Positions 1 through 10,384 of a stretch of DNA of 64,000 bases are shown one piece after another. Position numbers and translations under genes: made by a program. Where the stretch lies: assembly GCA_944324845.1 (NCBI GenBank), contig CALUXX010000001.1, positions 124,001-188,000 of the forward strand, given 5' to 3'. This DNA is from Candidatus Gastranaerophilales bacterium (GTDB lineage: Bacteria; Cyanobacteriota; Vampirovibrionia; Gastranaerophilales; Gastranaerophilaceae). Position 1 is the stretch's first letter, and every line of letters begins with the position of its first letter. Under the pieces are notes generated by a model, which was given only the letters and a program-made list of their open reading frames with translations, did no database searches and was not told the origin of the DNA.

Positions 1-119
1 AGTTGTATTGCAAGTTCTATTACTTCTTCTGAATATTTGTCAACAAGATTTTGCGAAATAGAAACTCCGCTTGTACTGCATATATCACCTTTTAAAAATG
101 GAATGTGTGTTTTTGCCAT
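1..119 (-). CDS. Unidentified protein, N-terminal fragment
   Basis: The first 39 codons of a minus-strand gene run off the left edge. The ATG is at 119..117 and the visible protein begins MAKTHIPFLKGDICSTSG. An AGGA lies 3 nt before the ATG, so the ribosome site is close but plausible. There is no stop codon before the edge. The fragment is too short to name; no signal peptide or known motif is visible. It is divergent from the TPR gene at 324. Confidence 0.55.
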   Translation of the reverse strand, partial: MAKTHIPFLKGDICSTSGVSISQNLVDKYSEEVIELAIQ

Positions 120-140
120 CTTTCCTGTTGCCCTTTTAGT

Positions 141-167
141 TAACTACTATTATTTTGTCGGTAGTTA
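141..167. promoter_or_regulatory. Inverted repeat between divergent genes
   Basis: TAACTAC (141-147) and GTAGTTA (161-167) form perfect 7-bp arms 13 nt apart in the region between the clipped minus-strand gene and the TPR gene. This could be an operator or an RNA hairpin in the leader of the minus-strand gene. No T-run follows, so it is not a typical terminator. The rest of the 120-323 gap is AT-rich and shows no gene. Confidence 0.25.
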
Positions 168-323
168 TTGCTTTATTCTTTAATTTTTTGGCTTTTTTTC
201 TTATTTATCTTTACAAAAATTAATATCTTTTTCGCTCATATTTTTCTATTTTTTGACTTTTGTACATATTTGTAATATCATCCTTATATCTTGTAATTTT
301 TATTACAATATTGGAATTGTTTT

Positions 324-1550
324 ATGAGAAGTAAATTTTCGATAGCACTTATAGTTTTAAGTTTAGTAGCAAGTTTGAGTTCTTGTTTCAGTCAGCCTTG
401 TTTTGCAGCTAAGTTGAGTAGAAAACAAAAAAAAGAACAATCTTATCTTGATGTAGCTAAAGCAAGTTTTGATGAAAAACAGTATCAGACAGCTATTGAA
501 TACTATACTAAGGCAATTAAGCTTAATCCTGATAATGCTGATTCTTACGCAAAAAGAGGTAATGCTGAATATTTACTTGGTAAATACAAAGATGCCGTTA
601 CTGATTATTCAAAAGCTATTGAACTCGATCCAAAAAGAGAAAATTTGTATTACAATCGAGGGATTGCTAAGTCTAACTTAAATGATTATGAAGATGTTGT
701 TGAAGATTATACTAAAGAAATTGAAATAAACCCTGAAAATGTTAATGCTTATCTTAACAGAGGAACTACTAATGTTTTGTTGAAAAAGTATGCAAAAGCT
801 ATTGAAGATTTTGACAAGGCTATTGAGTTGGATCCTAAAAATGAGATGGCTTATTTTAACAGGGGTATTGCTAAACGTAATCTTGGAGATTATGAAGGGG
901 CAATTAAGGATTATTCTAAACTTATAAGTTTAAATCCAAAATATATTGATGCTTATAATAATCGAGGAGTAGCCAAGTTTTATTTGAAAAAGTATAGTGA
1001 AGCTATTGAAGATTATTCAAAGGTTATAGAATTAGATAAAAATTTTAGCAGAGCTTATTACAATCGCGGAATTGCAAAATTAGGGTTGAATAAGTATGAA
1101 GATGCTATTCTTGATTTTACCAAAGAATTAGAAGTAAATCCTAAAAATGATTTGGCATATTACGAAAGGGCGATTGCTGAAGTTACTTTAGAACATTACA
1201 ATTCAGCCATTGAAGATTATACAAAAGCTATTGAATTGAATGACAAAAATCCCGATTACTATTATGCAAGAGGTTCTGTGATAAGTAAGTCAGATGGTGA
1301 TTTGAAGACGGCTGAAAAAGACTTGAATAAGGCTATTGAACTCGATAGTAAAGATGCTGAGAAGTATCTTACTCGTGCTATTATTTATTGCAAGTTAGAA
1401 ATGTATTTGCCTGCTATCGATGATTTGAATATTGTTATTAAACTTGATCCTGATAATACTCAGGCTTATGATTTGCGTTCTTACGCTATATCTTCTTTAA
1501 ATTCAGTTATAAAAAAAGAAAAAGAGAAAGAGAAAGCAAAAGTTAGATAA
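324..1550 (+). CDS. Exported TPR-repeat protein
   Basis: The 408-residue protein has a hydrophobic N-terminal export signal (residues 1-28). LSSC at 18-21 fits a lipobox, which would make it a lipoprotein; a signal peptidase I site around CFA-A near residue 28 is the alternative. The rest is about ten 34-residue tetratricopeptide repeats with the usual pattern (YxNRGxA, AIxDYxKAIELDPK), ending in a Lys/Glu-rich tail. TPR arrays are protein-binding scaffolds, so a role in assembling an envelope complex is likely, but the partner is unknown. No strong Shine-Dalgarno precedes the ATG. The gene stands alone ahead of pepA. Confidence 0.8.
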   Translation: MRSKFSIALIVLSLVASLSSCFSQPCFAAKLSRKQKKEQSYLDVAKASFDEKQYQTAIEYYTKAIKLNPDNADSYAKRGNAEYLLGKYKDAVTDYSKAIELDPKRENLYYNRGIAKSNLNDYEDVVEDYTKEIEINPENVNAYLNRGTTNVLLKKYAKAIEDFDKAIELDPKNEMAYFNRGIAKRNLGDYEGAIKDYSKLISLNPKYIDAYNNRGVAKFYLKKYSEAIEDYSKVIELDKNFSRAYYNRGIAKLGLNKYEDAILDFTKELEVNPKNDLAYYERAIAEVTLEHYNSAIEDYTKAIELNDKNPDYYYARGSVISKSDGDLKTAEKDLNKAIELDSKDAEKYLTRAIIYCKLEMYLPAIDDLNIVIKLDPDNTQAYDLRSYAISSLNSVIKKEKEKEKAKVR

Positions 1551-1617
1551 TTCAATTATTGAAACTATTTATTTTTCTTGAAAATATGTTATAATTTGCT
1601 CTGAAGGAGATTATATT

Positions 1618-3021
1618 ATGGATATCAGGATTGTAGAAAATGCAAATCAAATTGATTGCGATGTTTTAATTGTTAACAAGTTTCAAGATGAGTTGACATC
1701 AAGTGATTTGATTAATAGGTTTGCTCCGGATAGTTTTCGAGGCGATGTTGGAGAAATCTTTTTAATTCACACACGTAAGGAATTGCCTGCTAAATATGTT
1801 ATGGCAGTTGGTTTTGGTGCTGAAAATAATATAGATAATGATATTATTCGCAAGGCTATAACAATTGCTGTGAAAAGATGTATTGAAATGAAGGCTGAAA
1901 CTATTGCTTTTGATATTAGTACAAATGTTACATTTGGAATGTCAACTATTTTAGCTACTTCAATCGCAAATTATAGTTTTGATAAATATAAAACTAAGAA
2001 AAATCATAGAATTTCTACGGTATATATTTCAAAAGTTTCAAGTGATATAGAATCAGTAATTCAGGCTTTAAAAGGTTTCGATTTGGCAAGAGATCTTGCA
2101 AATGAGCCTGCAGAATTTGCTACTCCTAAAAAAATTGCAGAAATCGCACAAAAAATTGAAGGTATTGAAACTGATATATATGATGAAAAAGAAATCAAAA
2201 AAATGGGGATGAAAGCATATCTTGCTGTTGCTAAAGGTAGCGATAATCCTCCAAGATTTATTCATATGAAGTATGTTCCGCAAAATCCTGTAAAAAGAGT
2301 TGCATTAATTGGTAAAGGTTTATGTTTTGATAGTGGTGGTTTGGATTTGAAACCTGCAGCTTCAATGCTTAATATGAGAAATGATATGTCAGGTGCCGCT
2401 TGTGTTATCGGTATTATGAGTGTTATCGACAAGTTAAAACCTGACGTTGAAGTTCACGGGTTAATTGCAGCCTGCGAAAATATGCCGTCCGGCAAATCTT
2501 ACAAACCGGGTGATATTTTAACTGCCAGAAACGGTAAGACTATCGAAGTTGATAATACAGATGCAGAAGGCAGATTAACTTTAGCTGATGCTCTTTGTTA
2601 TGCTTGTGATTTGGAAGTTGATGAAGTTATTGATATCGCAACATTAACAGGTGCTTGTGTTGTTGCTCTTGGAGATACCGTTTCAGGTATTATGGGTAAT
2701 AATAAAGAACTAGTTAAATCTCTTATTAAAACTGCATCATATTCAGGTGAGAAATTCTGGCAACTTCCTATGTTTCAGGATTATAGAGATAATATGAATA
2801 GTGATGTTGCTGATATGAAAAATACAGGTTCTCGCTTTGGTGGTGCTTCTGCTGCTGGCATGTTTTTGAAAGAATTTGTTAGTGATTCTGTAAAATGGGC
2901 ACATATTGATATTGCAGGTACTGCTTTCTTAGATAAGCCTCGTAATGGCTACTGCAAAGGTGCCACGGCTGCAGGGTATTTAACATTATTGAATTATCTG
3001 ATGTTGCATCAAAACTTTTAA
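1618..3021 (+). CDS. pepA: Leucyl aminopeptidase, M17 family
   Basis: A cytosolic dizinc aminopeptidase that removes N-terminal residues from peptides. The 467-residue length fits the family. The metal and catalytic motifs are present: GKGLCFDSGGLDLKP from about residue 232 (metal-binding Lys and Asp) and the M17 signature NTDAEGRL at 313-320. The less conserved N-terminal domain covers roughly 1-150. An AAGGAG lies about 9 nt before the ATG, and a clean hairpin terminator follows the stop, so this is a single-gene unit. The assignment is secure at family level; substrate preference is not visible. Confidence 0.95.
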   Translation: MDIRIVENANQIDCDVLIVNKFQDELTSSDLINRFAPDSFRGDVGEIFLIHTRKELPAKYVMAVGFGAENNIDNDIIRKAITIAVKRCIEMKAETIAFDISTNVTFGMSTILATSIANYSFDKYKTKKNHRISTVYISKVSSDIESVIQALKGFDLARDLANEPAEFATPKKIAEIAQKIEGIETDIYDEKEIKKMGMKAYLAVAKGSDNPPRFIHMKYVPQNPVKRVALIGKGLCFDSGGLDLKPAASMLNMRNDMSGAACVIGIMSVIDKLKPDVEVHGLIAACENMPSGKSYKPGDILTARNGKTIEVDNTDAEGRLTLADALCYACDLEVDEVIDIATLTGACVVALGDTVSGIMGNNKELVKSLIKTASYSGEKFWQLPMFQDYRDNMNSDVADMKNTGSRFGGASAAGMFLKEFVSDSVKWAHIDIAGTAFLDKPRNGYCKGATAAGYLTLLNYLMLHQNF

Positions 3022-3032
3022 ATAATACATCG

Positions 3033-3065
3033 AAAAAGAGAATTCATTTGAATTCTCTTTTTTTT
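3033..3065 (+). terminator. Intrinsic terminator after pepA
   Basis: Stem AAAAAGAGAATTC / GAATTCTCTTTTT with an ATTT loop, running into a T-tract, 12 nt after the pepA stop. Confidence 0.85.
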
Positions 3066-3102
3066 CATATATTTGTATGTGTAAATTTTACGGTCTAATA
3101 AG

Positions 3103-3115
3103 TAAAATATTTTTA
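3103..3115 (+). promoter_or_regulatory. -10 element abutting a start codon (leaderless type)
   Basis: TAAAAT at 3103-3108 lies exactly 6 nt before the ATG at 3115, and no Shine-Dalgarno is present. If this is the promoter, transcription begins at the start codon. Confidence 0.45.
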
Positions 3116-3822
3116 TGAGTAATTTTATAAAAGATATAAAATATTTTTTACTTTCGTTAAAAGAAAAATCATTATTAAATAAGTTAAAAAATTCTACTAA
3201 GAAAAGTTATACAAATAATGATACTAAAAATGTTATGATCAAGGGTGCTTCGCTCACAATAAACAGTAAAACGCTTCAAACAATAGCGCAAGTGAAAGAA
3301 AATGTTACCTCAATCGTTGCAAAAACTAATTGTGAGCCGAAAGCGCTTCTGGACTATGTTAAAGCTGCTAATACGCCTGTTTATTTTTTGAATAATGCAG
3401 ATAAATTGCTTGCTGTTATAAAAGATGAAGAAGGATTGATTACTGAAAAAAAAGGTTTTGATGCTTTATATCTTTCGTTGATTCTTGGTTTGGGTTTGAA
3501 ATTTAAAACAGAACCTATGTTTGTTGTGCGAAATGGTGAAATTGAAAAGTGTTATATCTTGCATCATTTTTATTGTTGGTATTCTTTAAAGTCCGGCTTG
3601 CCAGGATTTGATTATGAATCAAGAAAAAGATTTAAGCAGTATTTAGTTGATGGCTCTGATGAATTTACTAAACGACTTTCAATGGCAGAAATACTTTCTT
3701 TGCAAGAAGCTATCGCTCGCGATCAAGAGGCTAGTGCTTATGCTCTTGAATATATTAATCAGATTGATGGTTCTAAAAATGTTATGGATAAACTTAAAAA
3801 TGATGGCGGTGCAAATATTTAG
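3115..3822 (+). CDS. Conserved-looking hypothetical protein, 235 aa
   Basis: I do not recognise this protein. It has a basic N-terminal stretch (1-45) rich in Lys, then a compact mixed alpha/beta region. Features include two Cys-containing segments (KTNCEPKALLDYV near 70; YILHHFYCWYSL near 150) and a helical C-terminus (AEILSLQEAIARDQEAS). No signal peptide or membrane span is obvious. The gene lies between two terminators, so it is its own transcription unit. A -10 hexamer sits directly before the ATG. Codon use matches the neighbours. It is likely a real gene; function unknown. Confidence 0.65.
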   Translation: MSNFIKDIKYFLLSLKEKSLLNKLKNSTKKSYTNNDTKNVMIKGASLTINSKTLQTIAQVKENVTSIVAKTNCEPKALLDYVKAANTPVYFLNNADKLLAVIKDEEGLITEKKGFDALYLSLILGLGLKFKTEPMFVVRNGEIEKCYILHHFYCWYSLKSGLPGFDYESRKRFKQYLVDGSDEFTKRLSMAEILSLQEAIARDQEASAYALEYINQIDGSKNVMDKLKNDGGANI

Positions 3823-3843
3823 GTTTTAAAATTATTAAGTTCA

Positions 3844-3877
3844 GGCGGCGTGGGTTTATCCCACGCCGCCTTCTTTT
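3844..3877 (+). terminator. GC-rich intrinsic terminator
   Basis: A perfect 11-bp stem, GGCGGCGTGGG (3844-3854) with CCCACGCCGCC (3860-3870), has a TTTAT loop and is followed by TTCTTTTTATTTTT. It is far richer in G+C than its surroundings. Confidence 0.9.
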
Positions 3878-3948
3878 TATTTTTGTAATATTTTCTTTGT
3901 TCATGGTACTATTATTTTATATAATAAGTCAATTGAGGAGAATAGAGA

Positions 3949-4230
3949 ATGATTACTGTTAAAGATGTTGAACACGTTGCAAAATTAGCAAGACTTGAAC
4001 TTACTGAAGAAGAAAAAGTTCTATATACAAAGCAATTAGGTGATGTTTTAAAATATGTTGATCAGATGAATGAAGTTGATACTTCTAACGTTAAACCTAT
4101 GACACAAGTTATTGATTTTGTTAATGTTACAAGAGAAGATGTTCCTCATCAAGAAATTTCAAAAGAAGCTTTGATGGCTAATGCTCCTGAAGAAGAAAAT
4201 GGTTTCTTTAAGGTTCCTAAAATTAATTAA
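3949..4230 (+). CDS. gatC: Asp-tRNA(Asn)/Glu-tRNA(Gln) amidotransferase subunit C
   Basis: A small 93-residue subunit that stabilises GatA-GatB in the transamidation route to Gln-tRNA(Gln) and Asn-tRNA(Asn). The family pattern is clear: ITVKDVEHVAKLARLELTEEE at the N-terminus, a middle VDTSNVKPM segment followed by REDVP, and a C-terminal FFKVPKI. The ribosome site GAGGAG lies ahead of the ATG. gatA and gatB are not nearby, which is common because gatC is often scattered. It is followed by pyrG after 57 bp, probably in one transcript. Confidence 0.93.
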   Translation: MITVKDVEHVAKLARLELTEEEKVLYTKQLGDVLKYVDQMNEVDTSNVKPMTQVIDFVNVTREDVPHQEISKEALMANAPEEENGFFKVPKIN

Positions 4231-4284
4231 TTTATTTTGTTATTAGTGGATTATTGTAATATTAAAAAGAATAGTTAGGATTGA

Positions 4285-5895
<1,611 letters not shown>

Positions 5896-5964
5896 TGTGG
5901 CTTGATTTTAGATTGTGTTTTTTTTAATATTAATAATACGGTAGTTTGTAGAAGGGGGATACTA

Positions 5965-7314
5965 ATGGATGATAATTCTGTGATGAAGAAATTTACAACC
6001 GTAAATTTTCTCAACTTTGCCTTAGGTTTTTTAGGTTTGCAATTCGCTTGGCAAATGAGAATCGCATTGGCGGAACCTGTTACATCCAGTTTAGGAGCTT
6101 CTCCTTTACTTTACAGTTTAATTTGGCTTGCTGGTCCTTTTTCAGGGATGGTTGTTCAGCCTATTATTGGTGTACTAAGTGATAATACTAAATCGCGTTT
6201 TGGAAGAAGACGTCCTTATTTACTTTTAGGTGCTTTAATTACGGCAGTTGCTTTATGGTTGTTCCCTCATTCTGCAGGTCTTTCTGATATTATTGGTAAA
6301 GTTTTACATATTAATATGCCTGTTTGGGGTGGACTTTTTGTTGCTGCTATTATGATTTGGATTATTGATGCTTGTATAAATATTGCTCAAGGTCCTTATC
6401 GTTCTTTGATTCCTGATGTTGTACCTTCTGAACAACACGCTCAAGCTAATTCTTATATTAGTCTTGCTATCGGATTAGGTTCTGTTGTGGCAATGTCTGT
6501 TGCTCCGTTTTTGAAGTTTGTTTTTAATTATCAAATGTCTATTCCTGCTCAATTCCTTATGTCAGGACTTGCTTTTGCTCTTGCTATGACTTGGACGTGT
6601 TTAACTATTAAAGAAAAAAGCTCACTTAATAGTGAAGAAGTTAAGGATGATAATCAAAAACAATCTTTTTGGGAATCTTTAAAGGACTTTTTCCTTTTAT
6701 CTCCTGAAGTTAAGAAAATTTGTACGATGCAATTTTTTACTTGGATTGGTATGATGTGTTTATTGATTTATTTCACAGCTTTTGCTATTCATACTGTTTA
6801 TGGAATTCCTGATGATACTGATTTTGTTGTTGCTCAAAGTTTGAAAGATGCAGCTCAAAATTATGCGTTGATTGGGCTTGCAATATTTAACTTGGTTTGT
6901 TTCCTTATTGCTGTTCCTATTGGAACTTTGGCTAATAAATTTGGGAATAAGAAAGTTCATATTATTTCTTTATTATCAATGATTTTAGCGTATTTGGGTT
7001 TGGCAATTTTCTGTCATCATTCGATTGCAGTTTTATGCTTTATGGCTTTGTCAGGTATAGGTTGGTCTAGTGTTTGTGCACTTCCTTTTGCTATGCTTTC
7101 TAAATATATTAAACCTGGTACTGAAGGTTCTGTTATGGGTATTTTCAATATATTTATTGCCGGTCCTCAAGTTTTTGTTTGTACTTTAGTTGGTTGGATT
7201 ATTAATATGGCTGCTATAAACGGTGGTATGAATCATCATTATGAATATTCTTTCTATATTGGTGCTTTATGTCTATTGTTGGCGGTTGCTGCTACTGCAA
7301 CTATTAAAGAATAA
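5965..7314 (+). CDS. MFS transporter, sucrose/GPH-like
   Basis: A polytopic inner-membrane transporter of about 449 residues with roughly 12 hydrophobic segments. The loop motif FGRRRPYLLLGAL after transmembrane helix 2 matches the sugar:cation symporters of the SUT/SLC45-like and GPH-related branch, so a glycoside or sugar is the likely substrate; this is inference. The reading frame is open from 5902, but the ATG at 5965 is preferred because GAAGGGGG precedes it by 7 nt and the protein then begins at MDDNSVMKKFTTVNF. A terminator follows. No sugar-metabolism enzyme is adjacent to narrow the substrate. Confidence 0.85.
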   Translation: MDDNSVMKKFTTVNFLNFALGFLGLQFAWQMRIALAEPVTSSLGASPLLYSLIWLAGPFSGMVVQPIIGVLSDNTKSRFGRRRPYLLLGALITAVALWLFPHSAGLSDIIGKVLHINMPVWGGLFVAAIMIWIIDACINIAQGPYRSLIPDVVPSEQHAQANSYISLAIGLGSVVAMSVAPFLKFVFNYQMSIPAQFLMSGLAFALAMTWTCLTIKEKSSLNSEEVKDDNQKQSFWESLKDFFLLSPEVKKICTMQFFTWIGMMCLLIYFTAFAIHTVYGIPDDTDFVVAQSLKDAAQNYALIGLAIFNLVCFLIAVPIGTLANKFGNKKVHIISLLSMILAYLGLAIFCHHSIAVLCFMALSGIGWSSVCALPFAMLSKYIKPGTEGSVMGIFNIFIAGPQVFVCTLVGWIINMAAINGGMNHHYEYSFYIGALCLLLAVAATATIKE

Positions 7315-7335
7315 TTACGAAATAAAGCAATATAT

Positions 7336-7367
7336 AAAAAAGATCTTACGTGTTAAGGTCTTTTTTT
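7336..7367 (+). terminator. Intrinsic terminator after MFS transporter
   Basis: AAAAAGATCTTA pairs with TAAGGTCTTTTT (one G-U pair) around a short loop and ends in seven T residues, just after the stop at 7314. Confidence 0.8.
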
Positions 7368-7479
7368 GTTGCAAAATGTTAAATTTCCGCTTCAAGTAGC
7401 AAAAAATGTAAAAAATATGTTTTAGTAAGAATACAGTGTCGAAATATAGTGTAGTGTCAAGAAAAAAGGAGTGTGTGTT

Positions 7480-7743
7480 ATGTTAGATGTATCAGGATTA
7501 AATCCAACCGCAGTAAATGGATCATTTGCCCCAACAAAAAGAAAAAATGATACTCCATTAGATGTTATTATTAAAAAAGTAGAAGCTCAAAGAGCTCTTG
7601 ATGAATGGAAAGAAATTGAGGCAATCAAGCAAAAACCAAAAGAAGAACGGACTTTTGCAGAAAAAGCAAGACTTGCAAATTATCAAGCAGAAAAAACATT
7701 AGCTGCTTTAGAGAAACTTCCAACAGTTGTTTATGTCGCTTAG
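7480..7743 (+). CDS. Small charged hypothetical protein, 87 aa
   Basis: A soluble, highly charged small protein, MLDVSGLNPTAVNG onward, with a long Lys/Glu/Ala-rich helical middle (IIKKVEAQRALDEWKEIE; ERTFAEKARLANYQAEKTL) likely to form a coiled helix. The frame is open from a GTG at 7471, but AAGGAG at 7466-7471 is spaced 8 nt from the ATG at 7480, which decides the start. A terminator closes the gene. The strong ribosome site suggests good expression. Function unknown. Confidence 0.7.
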   Translation: MLDVSGLNPTAVNGSFAPTKRKNDTPLDVIIKKVEAQRALDEWKEIEAIKQKPKEERTFAEKARLANYQAEKTLAALEKLPTVVYVA

Positions 7744-7754
7744 ATATTGTCGCA

Positions 7755-7787
7755 CAGGTAGGAGATGTTTTCTCTTACCTGTTTTTT
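7755..7787 (+). terminator. Terminator between small protein and recF
   Basis: CAGGTAGGAGA and TCTCTTACCTG form an 11-bp stem with one G-U pair and a T-rich loop, followed by TTTTTT. It lies between convergent genes. Confidence 0.8.
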
Positions 7788-7792
7788 AGGCT

Positions 7793-8905
7793 TTATATGC
7801 AGGTGCCTTTATCTATTTTGTATATTTGAACATCTTTTAAAAATTCATCTTCAAAAAGAATTGTGTCAACGGATGTTATTATTGTTTGTGTTTGTGGATT
7901 TATAGATTTCAACAGGTAATTTTGTCTTATATCATCAAGTTCTGCTAATACATCATCCAGTAATAATATTGGTTCTTCGCCTGTTTTATTTGTTATGATA
8001 TCAAGTTCTGATAATTTAAGTGATAGAACAATGGTTCTTTGTTGTCCTTGGGATGCAAATTTTGTTGCTTCTTGGTTGTTTATGTAAAAAATAATATCAT
8101 CTCTGTGAGGTCCGACACAAGATTGACAACGCCTGATTTCTTCTTGCATTCTCTCTTTTAAGGCGGCATCAAATTTTGATTTTATTTGTTCGATTTCTTC
8201 GATTTCTGAATTTACTCCAAGAAAATTACAATCATATTTGAGTGAAAGTTCTTCCGTTTCACTTATTGTTTTGTGTTTTGTTAGGGCTATTTTTTCTATT
8301 TCTTTCAGGTATTTTTTTCTTATGTAGATAATGTTACTACCTGAGATTGAAAGTTGTTCGTTGAAAACTTCTAATAATGATTCATCCATTGTGCCTGCTT
8401 TTGCACAGGCTTTTAGAAAGTTGTTTTTTTGAATACGTATTTTTTCATATTTTGATAATCTATCATCATATGCCGGATAAATTTGTGATATTGCCCTATC
8501 TAACCAATCTCTTCTGTCTTGTGGTGTTCCTCTTAGAAGTAGTAAGTCGGAAGACGCAAATAGTACGGTTTTTAATACGGCTTTGAAATCTTTTATTGTT
8601 GATTTTACATTGTTAAGTTTAATTTCACGTTTTTTTTCTCTATTATACCCGTAAGACATGGATATATCTGTGTTCGATTTGATAATGTCAGATTCTATTC
8701 TAAAATAATCTTTATCAAAGTTTATAAGTTCTGTTGTGTTTGATGTTCGTGGGGTTTTTAATGTCGAAAGATAGTAAATGCTTTCAAGAATATTAGTTTT
8801 TCCTTGCGCATTCTTACCTATTATCAGAACTTTCATTTTGTCGAAGTTTAAAAATAATTCATTACAGTTTCTGTAATTTGTTAATTTTAAATTGATTAAT
8901 TTCAT
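7793..8905 (-). CDS. recF: DNA replication and repair protein RecF
   Basis: An SMC-like ABC ATPase that loads RecA at gaps with RecO and RecR. With the ATG at 8905 the protein begins MKLINLKLTNYRN, the standard RecF start, and is 370 residues long. Walker A GKNAQGKT is at residues 30-37, the ABC signature region is SQGQQRTIVLSLKLSEL, and Walker B with D-loop is LLLDDVLAELD. The frame extends to a TTG at 8923, but TATAAT lies 6 nt before the ATG, so the longer form would not be fully transcribed. The gene is not linked to dnaA or dnaN, as is usual in cyanobacterial relatives. Confidence 0.95.
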   Translation of the reverse strand: MKLINLKLTNYRNCNELFLNFDKMKVLIIGKNAQGKTNILESIYYLSTLKTPRTSNTTELINFDKDYFRIESDIIKSNTDISMSYGYNREKKREIKLNNVKSTIKDFKAVLKTVLFASSDLLLLRGTPQDRRDWLDRAISQIYPAYDDRLSKYEKIRIQKNNFLKACAKAGTMDESLLEVFNEQLSISGSNIIYIRKKYLKEIEKIALTKHKTISETEELSLKYDCNFLGVNSEIEEIEQIKSKFDAALKERMQEEIRRCQSCVGPHRDDIIFYINNQEATKFASQGQQRTIVLSLKLSELDIITNKTGEEPILLLDDVLAELDDIRQNYLLKSINPQTQTIITSVDTILFEDEFLKDVQIYKIDKGTCI

Positions 8906-8917
8906 AAAAAAATTATA
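8906..8917 (-). promoter_or_regulatory. -10 box of recF, leaderless type
   Basis: Read on the minus strand, TATAAT (8917-8912) is followed by six T residues and then the ATG. There is no room for a Shine-Dalgarno. No clear -35 is seen at 17 nt. Confidence 0.55.
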
Positions 8918-8945
8918 CTGCAAACATAGGATTTTTACTGAAATA

Positions 8946-8974
8946 TAGACATAAAGCGAAATTTAGTGTATAAT
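8946..8974 (+). promoter_or_regulatory. Promoter of the pilT operon
   Basis: TAGACA (8946-8951), a 17-nt spacer and TATAAT (8969-8974) fit a housekeeping sigma promoter. This leaves about 35 nt of leader before the ATG at 9016, with AGGAAGGG as ribosome site. Confidence 0.65.
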
Positions 8975-9015
8975 CAAGATAATAAGAAGGTAGAATAGGA
9001 AGGGCTTTATTTAAT

Positions 9016-9267
9016 ATGTTACCAGTTATAACAGAAGATATTGCTACAACAGCATTTGCTGAAATTTTTGAAGATATGCCTGCATGGCGTAAGAAAATGA
9101 TTCATTATATAAAGGATGAAAATCCTGAAATTAATACTGCTATTATTGAAGCAGCCAATAAAACAAGCCTTGATCCTAAAGCAGTTGCGTTGGGAGCTTA
9201 TATGGTTTATCTGTTGATTGAAATGGCTGCTAATGATAGCGATGCAATTATGAAATATTCAGAATAA
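9016..9267 (+). CDS. Small hypothetical protein upstream of pilT
   Basis: An 83-residue acidic helical protein (MLPVITEDIATTAFAEIFED onward, with WRKKMIHYIKDENPEI and ALGAYMVYLLIEMAAN). No signal peptide; one mildly hydrophobic helix near the C-terminus is not long enough to be a sure membrane span. It has its own promoter and ribosome site and lies 17 bp before pilT, so the two are probably co-transcribed. A role with the twitching motor is a guess from context only. Confidence 0.65.
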   Translation: MLPVITEDIATTAFAEIFEDMPAWRKKMIHYIKDENPEINTAIIEAANKTSLDPKAVALGAYMVYLLIEMAANDSDAIMKYSE

Positions 9268-9284
9268 GGTTGGAGATTTAAAAT

Positions 9285-10352
9285 ATGGTTATTGAAGATT
9301 TATTAAATGAGTTGAAAGAAAGAGGCGGTTCCGACTTGCATATTTCAAGCGCGTTGCCACCTGTAGGTCGTATAGATGGTAAGTTGGTTCGTTTTGATTA
9401 TGAGCCGTTGACTGCAGAAGATGTTGAGCAGTTGTTGTTCCCTATGTTATCAAACGAACAAAGACGTCACCTTGAACAAGATTGGGAATTAGACTTTTCT
9501 TATGGTGTTGAAGGTATTGGTCGTTTCAGGGTTAACTTTTATAAAGATAAAGGTGCTTATGCTGCTGCATTCAGAACTATTGCTACTACAGCTCCTCAAT
9601 TAGAAGAGTTAGGCATGCCGCCAATTGTTACAACTATTGCAGAAAAGCCAAGAGGCCTTATTCTTGTTACCGGTCCTACAGGTTCCGGTAAATCTACTAC
9701 CTTAGCTGCTATGATTGACTATATTAACAGAACTCGTGCAGAACATATTTTGACAATCGAAGACCCTGTCGAATTTGTTCATACGTCTAAAAACTCTATT
9801 ATTCACCAAAGAGAATTGGGTATGGATACTAGATCTTTTGCGAATGCGCTTAAATCTGCTCTTCGTGAAGACCCTGATATTATTCTGGTAGGTGAAATGC
9901 GTGACCACGAAACAATTTCATTGGCTTTGACCGCTGCTGAAACAGGTCACCTTGTTTTTGGTACTTTGCACACCTCTTCTGCTGCGCAAACGATTGACCG
10001 TATTATCGACGTTTTCCCAGAAGGTCAACAACAACAAATTCGTGTACAGCTTGCAAACTCTCTTGTTGCTGTATTTTCTCAAACCTTGTTGCCAAAACGT
10101 CAACCTGATGGTTCTAAGAAAGGTCGTGTTATGGCTCAGGAAATCATGGTTGTTACTCCTGCGATTGCTAACCTTATCAGAGAAGCAAAAGCAGCTCAAA
10201 TTTATTCAACTATTCAAACTAGTTCAGGTTCTGGTATGCAAACTTTGGAATCTGCTCTTGCTGAATTGTTTAAAAAAGGTTTAGTTACTATTGAAGATGC
10301 AGTTTCTAAATCTTCTAAGCCGGCTGAATTAAAAAGATTAATTCAAGGCTAA
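9285..10352 (+). CDS. pilT: Twitching motility ATPase PilT
   Basis: A hexameric secretion-type ATPase that retracts type IV pili from the inner-membrane base. At 355 residues it has the PilT length. Walker A GPTGSGKST is at 130-138, the Asp box follows (EDPVEF), and the Walker B region has DPDIILVGEMRD. The His box is GHLVFGTLHT and the PilT-type C-terminal IANLIREAKA stands in for the usual AIRNLIRE. Together with the prepilin-like gene at 43826 it indicates that this organism builds type IV pilus-like machinery. It sits second in a small operon, with a membrane protein gene 32 bp downstream. Confidence 0.95.
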   Translation: MVIEDLLNELKERGGSDLHISSALPPVGRIDGKLVRFDYEPLTAEDVEQLLFPMLSNEQRRHLEQDWELDFSYGVEGIGRFRVNFYKDKGAYAAAFRTIATTAPQLEELGMPPIVTTIAEKPRGLILVTGPTGSGKSTTLAAMIDYINRTRAEHILTIEDPVEFVHTSKNSIIHQRELGMDTRSFANALKSALREDPDIILVGEMRDHETISLALTAAETGHLVFGTLHTSSAAQTIDRIIDVFPEGQQQQIRVQLANSLVAVFSQTLLPKRQPDGSKKGRVMAQEIMVVTPAIANLIREAKAAQIYSTIQTSSGSGMQTLESALAELFKKGLVTIEDAVSKSSKPAELKRLIQG

Positions 10353-10384
10353 ATTTTGTCAGGTAGATTATATAAGGAGGTTTT

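Noticed and set aside
9918-10284. Open frames opposite and out of phase with pilT
   Set aside because: Both overlap well-supported pilT motifs and have no start signals.
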